A stretch of 64,000 bases of DNA from Acanthochromis polyacanthus (taxonomy: Eukaryota > Chordata > Actinopteri > Pomacentridae), in contig NC_067122.1 in the NCBI RefSeq assembly GCF_021347895.1, positions 38,622,082-38,686,081 on the forward strand. The letters are read 5' to 3'. The first letter of the stretch is position 1. Each line of letters opens with the position of its first letter. The notes beneath the pieces were generated by a model. It was not told the origin of the DNA. It searched no databases and was given only the letters and a program-made list of their open reading frames with translations. Positions 13,118-27,479 of the stretch are shown piece by piece. The position numbers and the translations under genes are program-made.

Positions 13118-13440
13118 CTCTGTCGTCACTTAGTTATGCCCGCCTTCTGACTCTACACTTCATAGTGATTCGTCCGGCCAGTTTTAGGAGCATCCAACCT
13201 CGAGCCTTATGGAGGGTAACTAGACCCACCCAGGCAGAGAATTAAATTTGTTGCCGTGGGTTGTCTAGCGCGGCTAGGCTACACATATTATGTAAACAGA
13301 AGCAAATCCATACTATACTATTTTTTGGCATATTTATATGAATAATCACTCAGAAGTTGTAACAAAAAACCCCCACAAAAGGCACAATTCAGAAGCCATT
13401 CTTAAAGGTGGATGTTTTTTGTGTTTTAAACAGCAGTTTC
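13118..13440. other. Flank between helicase fragment and hAT-like coding exons
   Basis: This stretch contains no frame of note. It is locally GC-richer and has several CG words (13150-13290), which suggests it belongs to the inserted helicase-bearing element. No terminal repeat was found. Confidence 0.35.
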
Positions 13441-13813
13441 AAGTCAAACAGAAAGCAGCAACACAGCAGCAACTGAGACACAGCTTCAAGATGTAAATCC
13501 AGGTGAGTATTACAGTACTAGATTTTGTGTTGTAAAAATTAAAACTAAAAATAGAAAATCTGAAAACATTTGTCTTCTGATTGAACTAAAACCATTGTAT
13601 TAATGCCTCTATAGATGCCTAAATGATTTGTTGTGTATGTTTGATTCTCTTTCAGAAGAAGGACCCAGCACCACCAGCAGACTACATGTTTCAATCCACC
13701 AGCCTGAAGACACGTCATCAACATCAGCAGGTGTATGTGAGTCTGTCACAGCAGCCCCCATTGATCAGCTGATTGGCCCCCTCACCTGTCTAATCCAGAG
13801 AGGACCGAGTTAG
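13440..13813 (+). pseudogene. hAT-type transposase N-terminal exons with a GT-AG intron
   Basis: A coding exon ends at 13502, followed by a GTGAGT donor. The acceptor, in a TTCTCTTTCAG context, is at 13655. Joining the exons keeps one reading frame rich in Ser, Thr, Glu and Pro (EEGPSTTSRL, QPEDTSSTSAG), continuing to a stop at 13813. Low-complexity acidic N-terminal segments of this kind precede the BED or TTF zinc finger in many vertebrate hAT transposases; that assignment is inference. No zinc finger, DDE residues or hAT dimerisation region follow, so this is an internally deleted element. The hAT-like right terminus at 14762-14831 fits the same element and orientation. Confidence 0.45.
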
Positions 13814-14035
13814 TCAGTCAAGGGCCTTATGTGATAAAATCAGACTTCACATTCCCAAAAAAACAAGATGGAAGAAGTTGCCGTCACTAGTTTTGGATCA
13901 CTTTGCTTCATTTTGTATATCCTTTTTGATGACAAGAAGTAGGACTATTGCATAACTATGTTTGAACAGAGAAATCTCCTTGAACATATTTTATTGCAAC
14001 AGTTTTATTTAATTTATTTGTAAAGCATTGTTTTA

Positions 14036-14249
14036 CATAGTTGTTGGATTTGCACAACTTTTTCCCCTGCCAGGAGGACATTTGTACTTGACTTGGATGT
14101 GAATTATTTATTTTACTATATTTCAAATTGTCATTACGATGTGTGCACTGTGTTTTCTTTTTCTTTTTTTTCTTTTTTTTTGCATTTATCATAGTTGTTG
14201 GTTTTGCACAACTTTTTCCCCTGCCAGGAGGACTTTTGCAGTAGACTTG
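14036..14249 (+). repeat. Direct duplication of a ~60-bp unit
   Basis: Segments 14036-14096 and 14190-14249 are nearly identical (CATAGTTGTTGG, TTTGCACAACTTTTTCCCC, TGCCAGGAGGAC). About 95 bp separate them, including a poly-T/C run. This looks like a local duplication inside the deleted hAT-like element. Confidence 0.75.
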
Positions 14250-14259
14250 TAAGTCTTAA

Positions 14260-14261
<2 letters not shown>

Positions 14262-14334
<73 letters not shown>
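14262..14334. repeat. (TG)n microsatellite
   Basis: An uninterrupted dinucleotide run of about 36 units. It marks the left side of the family B repeat that lies between two TG runs. Confidence 0.95.
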
Positions 14335-14335
<1 letters not shown>

Positions 14336-14602
14336 CTTGTACTTGCTACATGGTGAGTACCATTTTCTGCATTTAGCTATCAAAGTGAGGACATTTTTAC
14401 AAAGTGAGGACATTTTGGCCGGTCCTCACTTTGAAACAGCCATGTTTGAGGGTGAAGACTTGTTTTTAGAGAACAGGTATGAATTGAGGTTTGGTTAGGG
14501 TAAGGATTAAGTTTAGGCAATCAGTTGTGATGGTTAAGGTTAGGGTAAGGCTCTAGGAAATGCATTACGCTTATGGATGTCCTCACTGAGATAGAAGTAC
14601 AA

Positions 14603-14606
<4 letters not shown>
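14335..14606 (+). repeat. Repeat family B, fuller copy between two TG runs
   Basis: It begins CTTGTACTTGCTACATGGTGAG, carries a direct repeat of AAAGTGAGGACATTTT, then GTTAGGG-rich words and CAATCAGTTGTGATGG. It ends GATGTCCTCACTGAGATAG and AGTACAAACATG before the second TG run. The two TG runs and the GAGGACAT / ATGTCCTC pair give it partial mirror symmetry. The class is unknown. Confidence 0.5.

Positions 14607-14607
<1 letters not shown>

Positions 14608-14670
<63 letters not shown>
14608..14670. repeat. (TG)n microsatellite
   Basis: Uninterrupted run of about 31 units. Confidence 0.95.
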
Positions 14671-14673
<3 letters not shown>

Positions 14674-14761
14674 TGTACATATTGTTTAAAATAATAATAT
14701 TGTAAGAAATAAAGAAAAAAGACAAGACATTTTAAATGTGTTGAGATGTGTTAACCCATCT

Positions 14762-14831
14762 ATTAAGAGAGGGACGGGGGGCGTCATTGAACATTTTCGC
14801 CTAGGGCACCTGATGGTCTAGGGCCGGCCCT
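14762..14831 (+). mobile_element. Right terminus of an hAT-like element
   Basis: The sequence ends CTAGGGCCGGCCCTG. Read on the other strand, it begins CAGGGCCGGCCCTAG, the CAGGG start typical of vertebrate hAT ends. GGGGGGCGTCATTG and CGCCTAGGGCACC lie just inside. It is 3' of the coding exons at 13440-13813 and in the matching orientation. A matching left terminus was not found with confidence. Confidence 0.5.
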
Positions 14832-14839
14832 GGTTGCCG

Positions 14840-15020
14840 GTATTGGTTACTTTAGTTTGTTACGTGTAAAAAATAGAAAGTCTCCTAGATTCAAACTTGG
14901 ACTAATAGATAATACATTTGGCAGGTGGAATGGAAAGGGAATAACAGCTGTTTGTACACTTTTAGAGAGTAACAAGTTTAAAATCTTTGAAAAACTTAAA
15001 GACGAATTTCAGTTGGCCAA
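14840..15020 (+). pseudogene. L1-like LINE ORF2 C-terminal part, 5' piece of a split copy
   Basis: The plus-strand frame contains FGRWNGKGITAV and FEKLKDEFQL, matching the pattern (W..KGI.....L......F..L...F.L) found after the reverse transcriptase domain of Tx1/L1-type fish LINEs. It is cut off at about 15020 by a minus-strand LINE tail. The continuation lies beyond that tail and a Tc1 insertion, at 17148-17450. Confidence 0.55.
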
Positions 15021-15510
15021 TCAGAATCAGAATCAGAATCAGAATCACTTTATTCATCCCCGAAGGGAAATTCAGTTGTCAGGGTTCTTATCTGTTTAAT
15101 TTTGTATTGAATAGCCTGACTGCTGATGGCAAGAAAGATTTCCTAAATCTTTCGGTCTTGCAGCACAGGGATAGGAGCCGTCCACTGATGTTTCGTTGTT
15201 CATTGAGGCAGATGTGAAGTGGATGATCCATGTTTGTCAGAATGGCCTCCATCTTGCTCAGTGCCCGTCTCTCCACCTCATCCTCCAGTGTGTTCAATCT
15301 GATTCCAACCACAGAGCCAGCTTTTTTTAATCTACATGCTCCAGAAGGTGGAGAGAATTTGGGTGGAAAAACTTGATGTGCTTTTTCGTTACACCCCAGA
15401 TCAAAAACAAAATATTGTTCACAGCAGACCTGTTGGAGGCAATGTGGTACTCTGGACGCCAACCATTCACATATGTTTTGGCTCTGTGCAAAGATACGAC
15501 CTTTTTGGGA
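15021..15510 (-). mobile_element. Rex1/L2-like LINE 3' end, inserted in the L1-like element
   Basis: On the minus strand the coding end reads LEDEVERRALSKMEAIL, then LLSLCCKTERFRKSFLP and AVRLFN before a stop at 15088. This is the usual C-terminus of Rex1/L2-like non-LTR elements. The 3' tail reads GAATTTCCCTTCGGGGATG and then TGATTC units (15021-15048), a microsatellite tail typical of that clade. It is heavily 5'-truncated; upstream sequence is shared with the interrupted host element or is unrecognised. Confidence 0.65.
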
Positions 15511-15518
15511 CATAGTTA

Positions 15519-17145
<1,627 letters not shown>

Positions 17146-17147
17146 TA

Positions 17148-17455
17148 TGCAGACTCTTGATGAGATTTTTGGTTGTAAGATTCCTAAAGACCCACGGATA
17201 CTGTATTTAGGCTTGATCCCGGAAGGTATTATTCACACGAAGGATGTCTACTTGTTTAAAATCTTGATATTGGCGAGCAAGAAGACCGTCACCAGGAACT
17301 GGCTAAAAAGCGACCCCCCTACACTAACAAATTGGTTGGAGAGGTGATTCTTTCTATGGAAAAACTGACTCACTACTTAAGAAACAAAGCAAAGTCTTAT
17401 CATCAACGCTGGGAAAAATGGACTGACTTCCTTAACTGTCTTACTTGCTTTTTTA
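17148..17455 (+). pseudogene. L1-like LINE ORF2 C-terminus, 3' piece of the split copy
   Basis: The frame reads [20 protein letters not shown] and then, after a stop, continues with the MEKLT...W.KW-type ending. That matches the C-terminal KK.I...W....PP....W motif of L1/Tx1 LINEs. It resumes directly after the right TA of the Tc1 element and continues the fragment at 14840-15020. At least one in-frame stop (17345) makes it non-functional. Confidence 0.6.
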
Positions 17456-17508
17456 ACTTATTATATGTCGTCTTGCATACTAAAAAAACAATCCCCATAT
17501 GGGAATGA

Positions 17509-18202
17509 CAGTCTGCGCGAATGGGCACAATTTATTACTGGACCGTGGGCCAGTAAACAGTAATTTTTTACTGGACCGAAACAGTTTTTACTGGACCGAA
17601 TATTTTATGCACAAATGTACCAAAAGTTGATGTATAATTTAATTTTAATAATTGTTACACAAATTTACTACTTTATTAATTATGTTTGCAGGTATGTATG
17701 AAACCATGGGCGAAGAGAAATTACCGTTTTTATACAGAATAAACCATACAAAATTAACTATTGGATAAAGAAAAGCACTCGTTTGAGATCAAAACATAAA
17801 TCATGTACTCAACCATGCTAGAAGTACTATAAATCACAGAGCAACGTGGCTGGGTCAAGCAGAGCGACCTTGTAGAAGCGAAATGAGGTGTGGTTTATTT
17901 ATTTTCTGTTTATATCATGCGTTTTTATCGCGTGATATCGCTATTCACACGAGAGCCTCTCTGAGGAGCAGCCCTCCCCATCCGGACGGCGCGCCGCTGC
18001 GCTGCGCTTGCAGTGTGCTTTGACTTTCGGAGCAAGACAGCGGCGCTTCGTTCCGTTGGGCGGTGCGATCGCATTATGTGGTACTTCGGGGTTACAGGAA
18101 AAAATTACACCGGACATGAGACCAGTAATGTAGTAAGTTTTACCGGACTTTTGGTACACAAATCGGATTTGACCGATGGTCCGACGTCATTGGCGCACAC
18201 TG
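17509..18202. mobile_element. 694-bp non-autonomous DNA transposon with 6-bp target duplication
   Basis: Left terminus CAGTCTGCGCGAATGGGC; right terminus, read inward, CAGTGTGCGCCAATGACG. GAATGA flanks both sides exactly (17503-17508 and 18203-18208). TTTACTGGACCG occurs three times just inside the left end, and related ACCAGTA / TTTTACCGGAC words lie inside the right end. The centre has an unusually CG-rich patch (17935-18075). There is no long frame. A 6-bp duplication fits the IS3EU or Dada superfamilies, but the superfamily is not established. Confidence 0.7.
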
Positions 18203-18208
18203 GAATGA

Positions 18209-19900
18209 TAAAAAAGGAAAGAAGATTCTTACCAGAGGGGGTCTATAGAAGTCTTGGAGCACCGGGGAGTAAATGGATGGTTGCTGAATTTAATCCAGAA
18301 GGCTGCAGGTTCCTTGTCTTTTAAAACTGACTGTTCTTTTGGGCAATTTAAAAGAAGAACTTCAAGAACATGTTAACAATGAAAAAAAAAACCTTGATTT
18401 TCACCGATGGGTTCTTTAAATTTTGAATGTTTACAGTCAGTGTTTATTATAGCTGTAACAATCAAGCAAATGATGGACTGTGAATACTCAAACCAAACCT
18501 GTCTCTTTGGCTTTGTGTGTGTGTGACAACTCCGCCTCCGACTGATTTGAAAGCTCACTGTGAAATGGAGTTCTTTCTGTCCTTTCTGCTGTTTTCACCA
18601 CTTCACGGCTGCTCTCTTCCACAACCAGCCTCCACTACTGATGCTTCTGGTTTCCAGCTGCCGTTGTCCTCCACAGGTACCAAAGAATCCCCCTCTTGGG
18701 TTTCAGCTGAAGGGTTTCCCAAGTTTCTGTTGCCGCCTGCTTGCTTTACAGTCCCACCACCATCCTCCTGAAGGGTTTTGCCTTTGCCTCTAGCCTCCTG
18801 TTCATTCCTTTGGAGCGGCTCTATCATCACTGGCATCGCCCCTCAGAGCCGCTCTGCCCATATGCCCCATCTTCTGGGCCTCATCCTGGACATCTTCTTC
18901 TTCCGCTCAGGGTCCAGAGGCCACCCACCCTCCAGGTTAACTATTTTCCAGGCACCAGGCTGTTTACACAAGGTTTCCTGCCTCAGTTTGTTTCTGCATG
19001 GTTTGTGTCTGCACTTGGGTTTTCCTCCCTGTTTTCTTGGTGCTGCCTCATGACAATTTCCCTACATTTCTCTTTTTTCATCTTGTTTTTATTTTATTTT
19101 TTTGTTTCTTTGCATGGTATCTATTCATTGAGCCCCAGGATAAGTGCATTGTTTTTGTTACTGTGTCATCTTTGGGATGCATGTGCACTCACACCTAGCT
19201 GCATCTTTGTGTTGACTTTTTTTTTTTTTTGCAGTTAATCCATGTTTAAATTTCCTTTTTATTTTGTTTAACACACCCTGAAAACTATGGATGTCTGATT
19301 CTAACCACTTCACTTGCTAAAATCTACTAAAGTGCCTGTTTATAGCCAGTATTATGTAGCATGACCACACAGCTAGTGAACAGAAATATTATTGAAATGT
19401 GGACACAAGCTAATTCATGTATATTTAACTTTCCAGGGGCAAAGTGATAATGTGTGAAAAACCCATCCAACCGATAATAAAAGATAAGAGAAAACTGTAC
19501 AGCTGGTAGATATTGAAAGACTGTGGAGAGAAGGGACAACCTTTTAATAAAAGCCAAAACGCTGCTATATTATTTTAGTATTTTACAAATGAGACAATCA
19601 TTTATTGGGAGAGAAGCTGACAGTTACAATGCTTTGGATGATGGAATATAAACTGGGCAGATCTAAACATGCTGTGTGTGTGTGTGTTTGTGTGTGAGCT
19701 TCAGAGAAAAAGGAGGCGTTTGTGTGAAAATCTCCCCAACGACTCTCTTGGCTTTATTAGGGCCAAGTGATTATGCCATAAAAATCACATAATTAAACCC
19801 CAAAACACACAAGCGCGGGGACTGAGGGACTGCAAATGTGTGTTTGAGTAGGGAAAAAAAAATAAAAACAGAGACGAAGTTAGAAACACAAGTGCAGAAT
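18209..19900. other. Intergenic stretch, pyrimidine-rich patch at 18550-19210
   Basis: Overlapping plus-strand frames at 18517-19238 arise from a pyrimidine-rich segment and show no domain. The segment resembles the untranslated or LTR-like parts of retroelements, but no ends were found. Confidence 0.35.
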
Positions 19901-19918
19901 GTGTGCTTGCATACATGC

Positions 19919-19919
19919 A

Positions 19920-19947
<28 letters not shown>
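19919..19947. repeat. (TG)n microsatellite
   Basis: About 14 uninterrupted TG units, facing the long CA run at 20040 in inverted orientation. Confidence 0.9.
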
Positions 19948-19950
<3 letters not shown>

Positions 19951-20038
19951 TGTGTGCTAGTTATGGCTGCCTTCCAGTGGCAGGCACTCTCATTTGGTCC
20001 TGAGGGGTTCACACATACAAACACACACATGCACACAT

Positions 20039-22680
<2,642 letters not shown>

Positions 22681-22689
22681 TGTCAAACA

Positions 22690-23160
22690 CCCGTGAGAGG
22701 AGAGGAGCCGAGGAGAGGACGGAAGAATGGAAAGTTGGATGACCAAAAGAGAAGAGCAAAGAGATGGATATAAAAGAGAGGAAAGTGAAAATAAAGGAGG
22801 TGGAAGAGCAGAGGAAAAAAAAAGATTATGGCAGACAGCTGAAGATAATTAGCAAAGGAGGGGCAATGAAAGAGAGGTGATTCGGAAGAGGAAGCGACAA
22901 TATGTGAGGCCAAGGAGACAAGAAAGAAAAGGTTGAAGAAAGACTGCAAAGGCAGTGAGGAAGAGAACAGAAGTGATGGCTGAATGCCTTGAGGATGAGG
23001 ATGATGAGAGGAGAAGAAGGAAGCACTGAGGAAAGAGAGATGTACGACTCGATTAGAGGCGAGGAGGGGTAAAGAAGCATTTGTGATGACAGGATAGAAA
23101 GAAGATGAGGAAGAGGAGAAGCAGGCCATTTGACAGGAAGGAGGGATGGGACAAGTGACT
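22690..23160. repeat. Long purine (A/G) tract
   Basis: About 470 bp of plus-strand sequence made mainly of A and G (GAGAGGAGAGG, GGAAGAGAAC and similar words), with few pyrimidine interruptions. The 148- and 122-codon minus-strand frames here are its Ser/Leu/Phe-rich shadows. Confidence 0.85.
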
Positions 23161-26100
23161 TGCAGATTCTTTTTTTCAGGTGCTGAAAATCCACTATTGA
23201 TGCTGGAAGAGTTTTGGGGTGGTGGTAGGAAAATTCCAGCTAATATTTGGCAAACAATGGAATGGTGGATGTGAAGCGATTCAAAACCTTGGGTGGACGC
23301 CCAGGTTTAGAGAATGCAATAGAAAATAGAAATATCTCTGTAATGGGTTGGTTCACACAAATAGCAACAGCACAGTTTCTCACGTTCTACTCGTCTGTAG
23401 CCCTGCATGACATTGTATTCTACTGACGATGACAGTAGATGATGTAAGCCATGCATGACATCATTATCTGATGGTGATAAGAGTAGACGATGGAAGAATA
23501 AGGAAAACTTAGTAAGTTGACATTTAGTTAAGACAGAATAGCTTTTTTTTCACTGTACTTATTCACATTTTTCTTCACTGGAGGATACATTGATGAAAAC
23601 AGCACAACCATGGCTAAAAGTAAAGAGAATTCAGAAACATCTTCTGTGCAGTATGACATGGATATGTCATTTTTTTAAAGTCAAATTTCTGCAGATGTTG
23701 ATTATTGCAAAAAAATTAATAAACTAAATTAACATGTACAGCATTTATCTAAGTGCTCACAGGTGTTTCTAATACTGGAAAAAATAACCTGAGGGCTCCA
23801 CTTGCTCCAGATGGGTTATTTTTTTAGGTCAATTATTTTCACACTAGTCTGCACATCAACTGTAGAAAGATGTTTCACCATGCTGAGTGTTTTCAACAAC
23901 TTTCTGACAACTTTCTGACTCTGTATATCATTTTCACAGCTGCATGATTTTCTCCGCATGCCACACTTCCGTTTCCCTCTATCTGGTTTTCAGCTTTGAT
24001 CAAAAGTTGGTCAACTTTTATCATTCACATGCTACATATTAGTTCACATGAGGTACTGCAATAGCCAAAGTGAGTGAGCGCTGCTGCCAGATTACTGACA
24101 GGTTTGTCCAGTTGACATTTTCAGTAATAAGTCTTGACAGCTACGAGACAGATGAGTATGAAAGCTGGTGCTGACATTCATGTGCCCCTCAGGAAGAACT
24201 GTGGTAACCTTGAGTTAAGAGATTCAAATTTTAATTTGTCCCAAAGTAATGACATTCCCAACAGCCTCAGCTGCACCTTGAGTTTAGTTCTAATGAATAA
24301 ATTGTGTAATGGAACCATTAAACTCTGACTGTGAATAAATTTAAACTCATCAACAAATTAGAACACAAAATCTGAATAATTATAATAAAAGTTGGACAAT
24401 TTCATTTACTTTTAATGATAACTGCTGCAGGATTAGGGTACATCCAACATGCTAAACCCGTAGAGACACACTCATGCAGCTTAGAGACAGAAACTTGGAA
24501 CAGCTGAGGCTCGGGGTTTAAGTTGTACTGACAAACAGCTCGGGGCAGAAAGACTCTCCTGGGAAGGGAAAGCATCATCAGACAAAGCCTGATCACAGTA
24601 TTGTGACATAGAAGCTGATGGTAAGCACTTATGTTTGCTTATTCTTTACTGGCAAAAGTAGTGTTTGCTGGTGTTCCACCGGATCAGCATATTTCACCTG
24701 TCAGTGTGTGTGTGCATGCATGTGCAACTGTAGCCAATTAAACCCGGAGCCAGGCCTCAAAGATGAAATTATAGTTCATCAAGTGTGCATGTAGTGAAGG
24801 GAAGGTGAAATGTGTGAAGAAGTCAGATGGAAACAGTTATGTTTGTGAATGTTTGTGTCCTTCTGGGGAATATTTGGCCAAAGCGAGTACATGTAGTTTT
24901 ATGAGGCCTACAGATAAAGCGCTGTGTCAAGACAAACTTTGATTTGTGTTCAATACACGCAATCCATTTTACTTCTACCCTTCTGCTTCATTCTTTTAAG
25001 GTCCCTCTCTTCCTCATTTCTTGCTTGTTCTCTCTTGGAAAACAAATGTGATGTACCCCTCTGTCATCACTCTCTCACTCTTCCAGCTATTGGACTTGTG
25101 ACAGAATCTGAAAAAATATTGAGAATCTATACTCTAGCCAGACGGAGGCCTGAGGTGTTGTAAATCTCTAAGTGTTGACAAGAAAACAAGCCAAAATAAT
25201 GAAATGTAATGCTGATGCATCAAAAGAAGGTCTTCATCTGCAACTCAGGCCATAAAAAAACCCAGAAAAAGCAACACTCAGTGTTTTAGAGAGCATAACA
25301 CGGGAAACTTTTTAGCTGAAGCCAGGTTAACTATATGGCAACAGTATCTCAAAAATCTATGCAGAATGACTTATCTCTGTGCGGTATGAGCTGAGAACCA
25401 AACAGGAATACACTTTCAGATAAAATTCAAGCCACTTCTGTCAAGATTATATACTTAATCTAAAACCCATCTCATAGCTGTAAAATGTGTCATATTTACA
25501 TCGTTAAGTGACTACTTGTGTTTTTGTTTTATCTTGCACTGCCCACTGTAAGCTGTCCACAGACTGATTCCTTTCATGCATAATAATCACTACTCAAAAT
25601 CCTATGATCACAGTTTTGTGATTTACTGTTGTTGTGCTCTACTGCTATATTTTTGATTTTGTGGGTAGACAACACATTTATTTCACAGTGGCTCTTTCTG
25701 CAGTCCCTCAGTTTATCATCTTTCTGAAACAAACCAGTTTAACTCCTGTCTCATCAAGGTATCTGTGGGCCATAATTGATCAATATCTGAAGGCTTTAGT
25801 CCAGGGCCGTGTGGCAATTTTAATGCACTGGCCAAACCATGTTACTACAACTTCCATGTTCATCATGTGACGCACACTGGCCCTGTGTTCATTTTTCCCA
25901 CACAGTTGAAGGGAGAAGGAGCAGCTGTTAAGTGGTGAATACAAGTTAAAAACCTCTCAACATGACTCAGAAAGTTAAAGCTTCTGGTTCACTGACATAA
26001 GAGCTATAATTGCCATATGATTATTTAATTTGATCCCATTCATGTGTGGGAGGCCAACAGGAAGTTAGCTGGCATATATCTCGGTTATACTTGCTCTCAG

Positions 26101-26640
26101 TTGGCTTGACTGAGAAAGAAGACAATCCTTGTGCTCAATGGGCCCAAAATTGCAGAGGCAGCAGAACATCTGGGTACCTCAAGGAGGAGGCTTGGAAAAC
26201 GTTTTGGCATATCAATATGGAGTGGCCTCTATTTAGTTGAACGAGGGCTCATGTCGTAATCCAGCATCAAGTTATCCTTGATACATCCATGGTTTTTTTG
26301 GCCTGATTATCTTTCTAATTCTTAGCTCAACATGTCAACTTCTCAAATACACTCCTACATCAGGACATCCATCCAAGACACAAACTATCTCCATCCATCA
26401 GGAAAAAATCAGGACCTTAAAAACACGCGTCCAACTAATCGTGACAATGAAAAAGTTAGGCCTAAAGCCTAATCCTACTTCTCACCACTCCCTAGTAATC
26501 AGTTCTCTGAACCTCATGGTCCCTGGTTCAATTCCAGCTTGACCAACTTAAATTTGGGAAGGTATAGACTCAGAATAATGCCTATTTTAACCATTAAACT
26601 TGTGTTTTTATTAATTATTTCTTTTAATTCTTAAGAGGTA
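23161..26640. other. Intergenic stretch, nothing recognised
   Basis: Frames of at most about 80 codons without recognisable domains. There is a short GTGTGTG tract near 24707. No element ends were found. Confidence 0.45.
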
Positions 26641-26649
26641 TTGGTTCTG

Positions 26650-27475
26650 AATCCCTCTTTTGAAGTTCTTTTATTTAAATTGGATCGACAAAACAGCTCT
26701 GTAGTGAAGTCCAGCTTTTTTCAAATTAGACAGCTGGCTAAGGTGAACCTTTCCTTGCACAACAGTACTTTGAAACAGTAATCCATGCCTGTATTACATC
26801 TCGACTGGATTACAGTAATGCACTTTATTTCGGAGTCAGCCAGTCCTCCCTCGCACATCTCCAGTTGGTGCAAAACGCAGCCGCACGCCTGTTAACTGGA
26901 GTACGTAAGAGGGAGCACATAACTCCTATCCTGGCCTCCCTCCATTGGCTACCTGTGCACTTTAGAGTCCATTTTAAGATTCTTTTATTAGTTTTAAAAT
27001 CTTTAAATGGTCTGGCCCCACCGTACACCTCTGAGCTTCTTCACCTCTACGCTCCTGCTCGGTGCCTCAGGTCAGCTGATCTGCTGCTTCTGGGGGTGCA
27101 GAGGTCTAAACGGAAGCTCAGAGGGGACAGAGCTTTTTCCTTTGCCGCTCCTAAATTGTGGAACGAGCTACCCCTCAACATTAGACAAGCCTCCTCACCG
27201 TCCATTTTTAAAACTGGTCTAAAAATCCATTTTTATTCCTTGGCTTTCAACTCCGCATGAGACTCTGCTTCTGTTTTAGTGTTTTATGGTTTGTTTTATT
27301 TATTGTTTTATTGTTTTTAAATTATTTTAAAAAACAATAAACAATTATTTTAGTATTTATTTCCTGTTATTTATTTTATGTCCCTGTATTGCTTTGTCTA
27401 TTTATGTACAGCACTTTGTTTCAGCCATGGCTGTTTTAAAAGGGCTATAGAAATAAAGTTGAGTTGAGTTGTTGC
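26650..27475 (+). mobile_element. L2-clade LINE, 5'-truncated 3' end
   Basis: The plus-strand reading contains LQLVQNAAARLLTGVRKREH, then ITPILASLHWLPV, LNGLAPPYTSELL, FSFAAPKLWNELP and FKTGLKIHF, in that order. This series ends the ORF of L2/CR1-type LINEs downstream of the reverse transcriptase catalytic core. An upstream piece (26730-26830, CLDYSNAL-like) is frame-shifted relative to it. The 3' end reads AAAAGGGCTATAGAAATAAAG and finishes in GTTGA units (27460-27472), the clade's microsatellite tail. No catalytic YADD remains. Confidence 0.8.
26865..27260 (+). pseudogene. L2 LINE ORF C-terminal coding remnant
   Basis: An open frame of 131 codons covers the post-RT region described for the enclosing element and ends at TGA 27258. 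It starts with a non-ATG codon in mid-domain, so it is a 5'-truncated remnant, not a gene. Confidence 0.75.
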
Positions 27476-27479
27476 AAGT

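Noticed and set aside
13248..14839. GTTGCCG on both sides of the hAT-like region as an 8-bp target duplication
   Set aside because: The inner left sequence does not resemble the CAGGGCCGGCC right terminus, and the eighth base differs, so it may be coincidence.
18517..19238. Four overlapping plus-strand frames up to 165 codons
   Set aside because: Arise from a pyrimidine-rich segment, with no domain and no consistent frame.
22683..23194. Overlapping 148- and 122-codon minus frames
   Set aside because: They are shadows of the purine tract; low-complexity Ser/Leu/Phe/His only.
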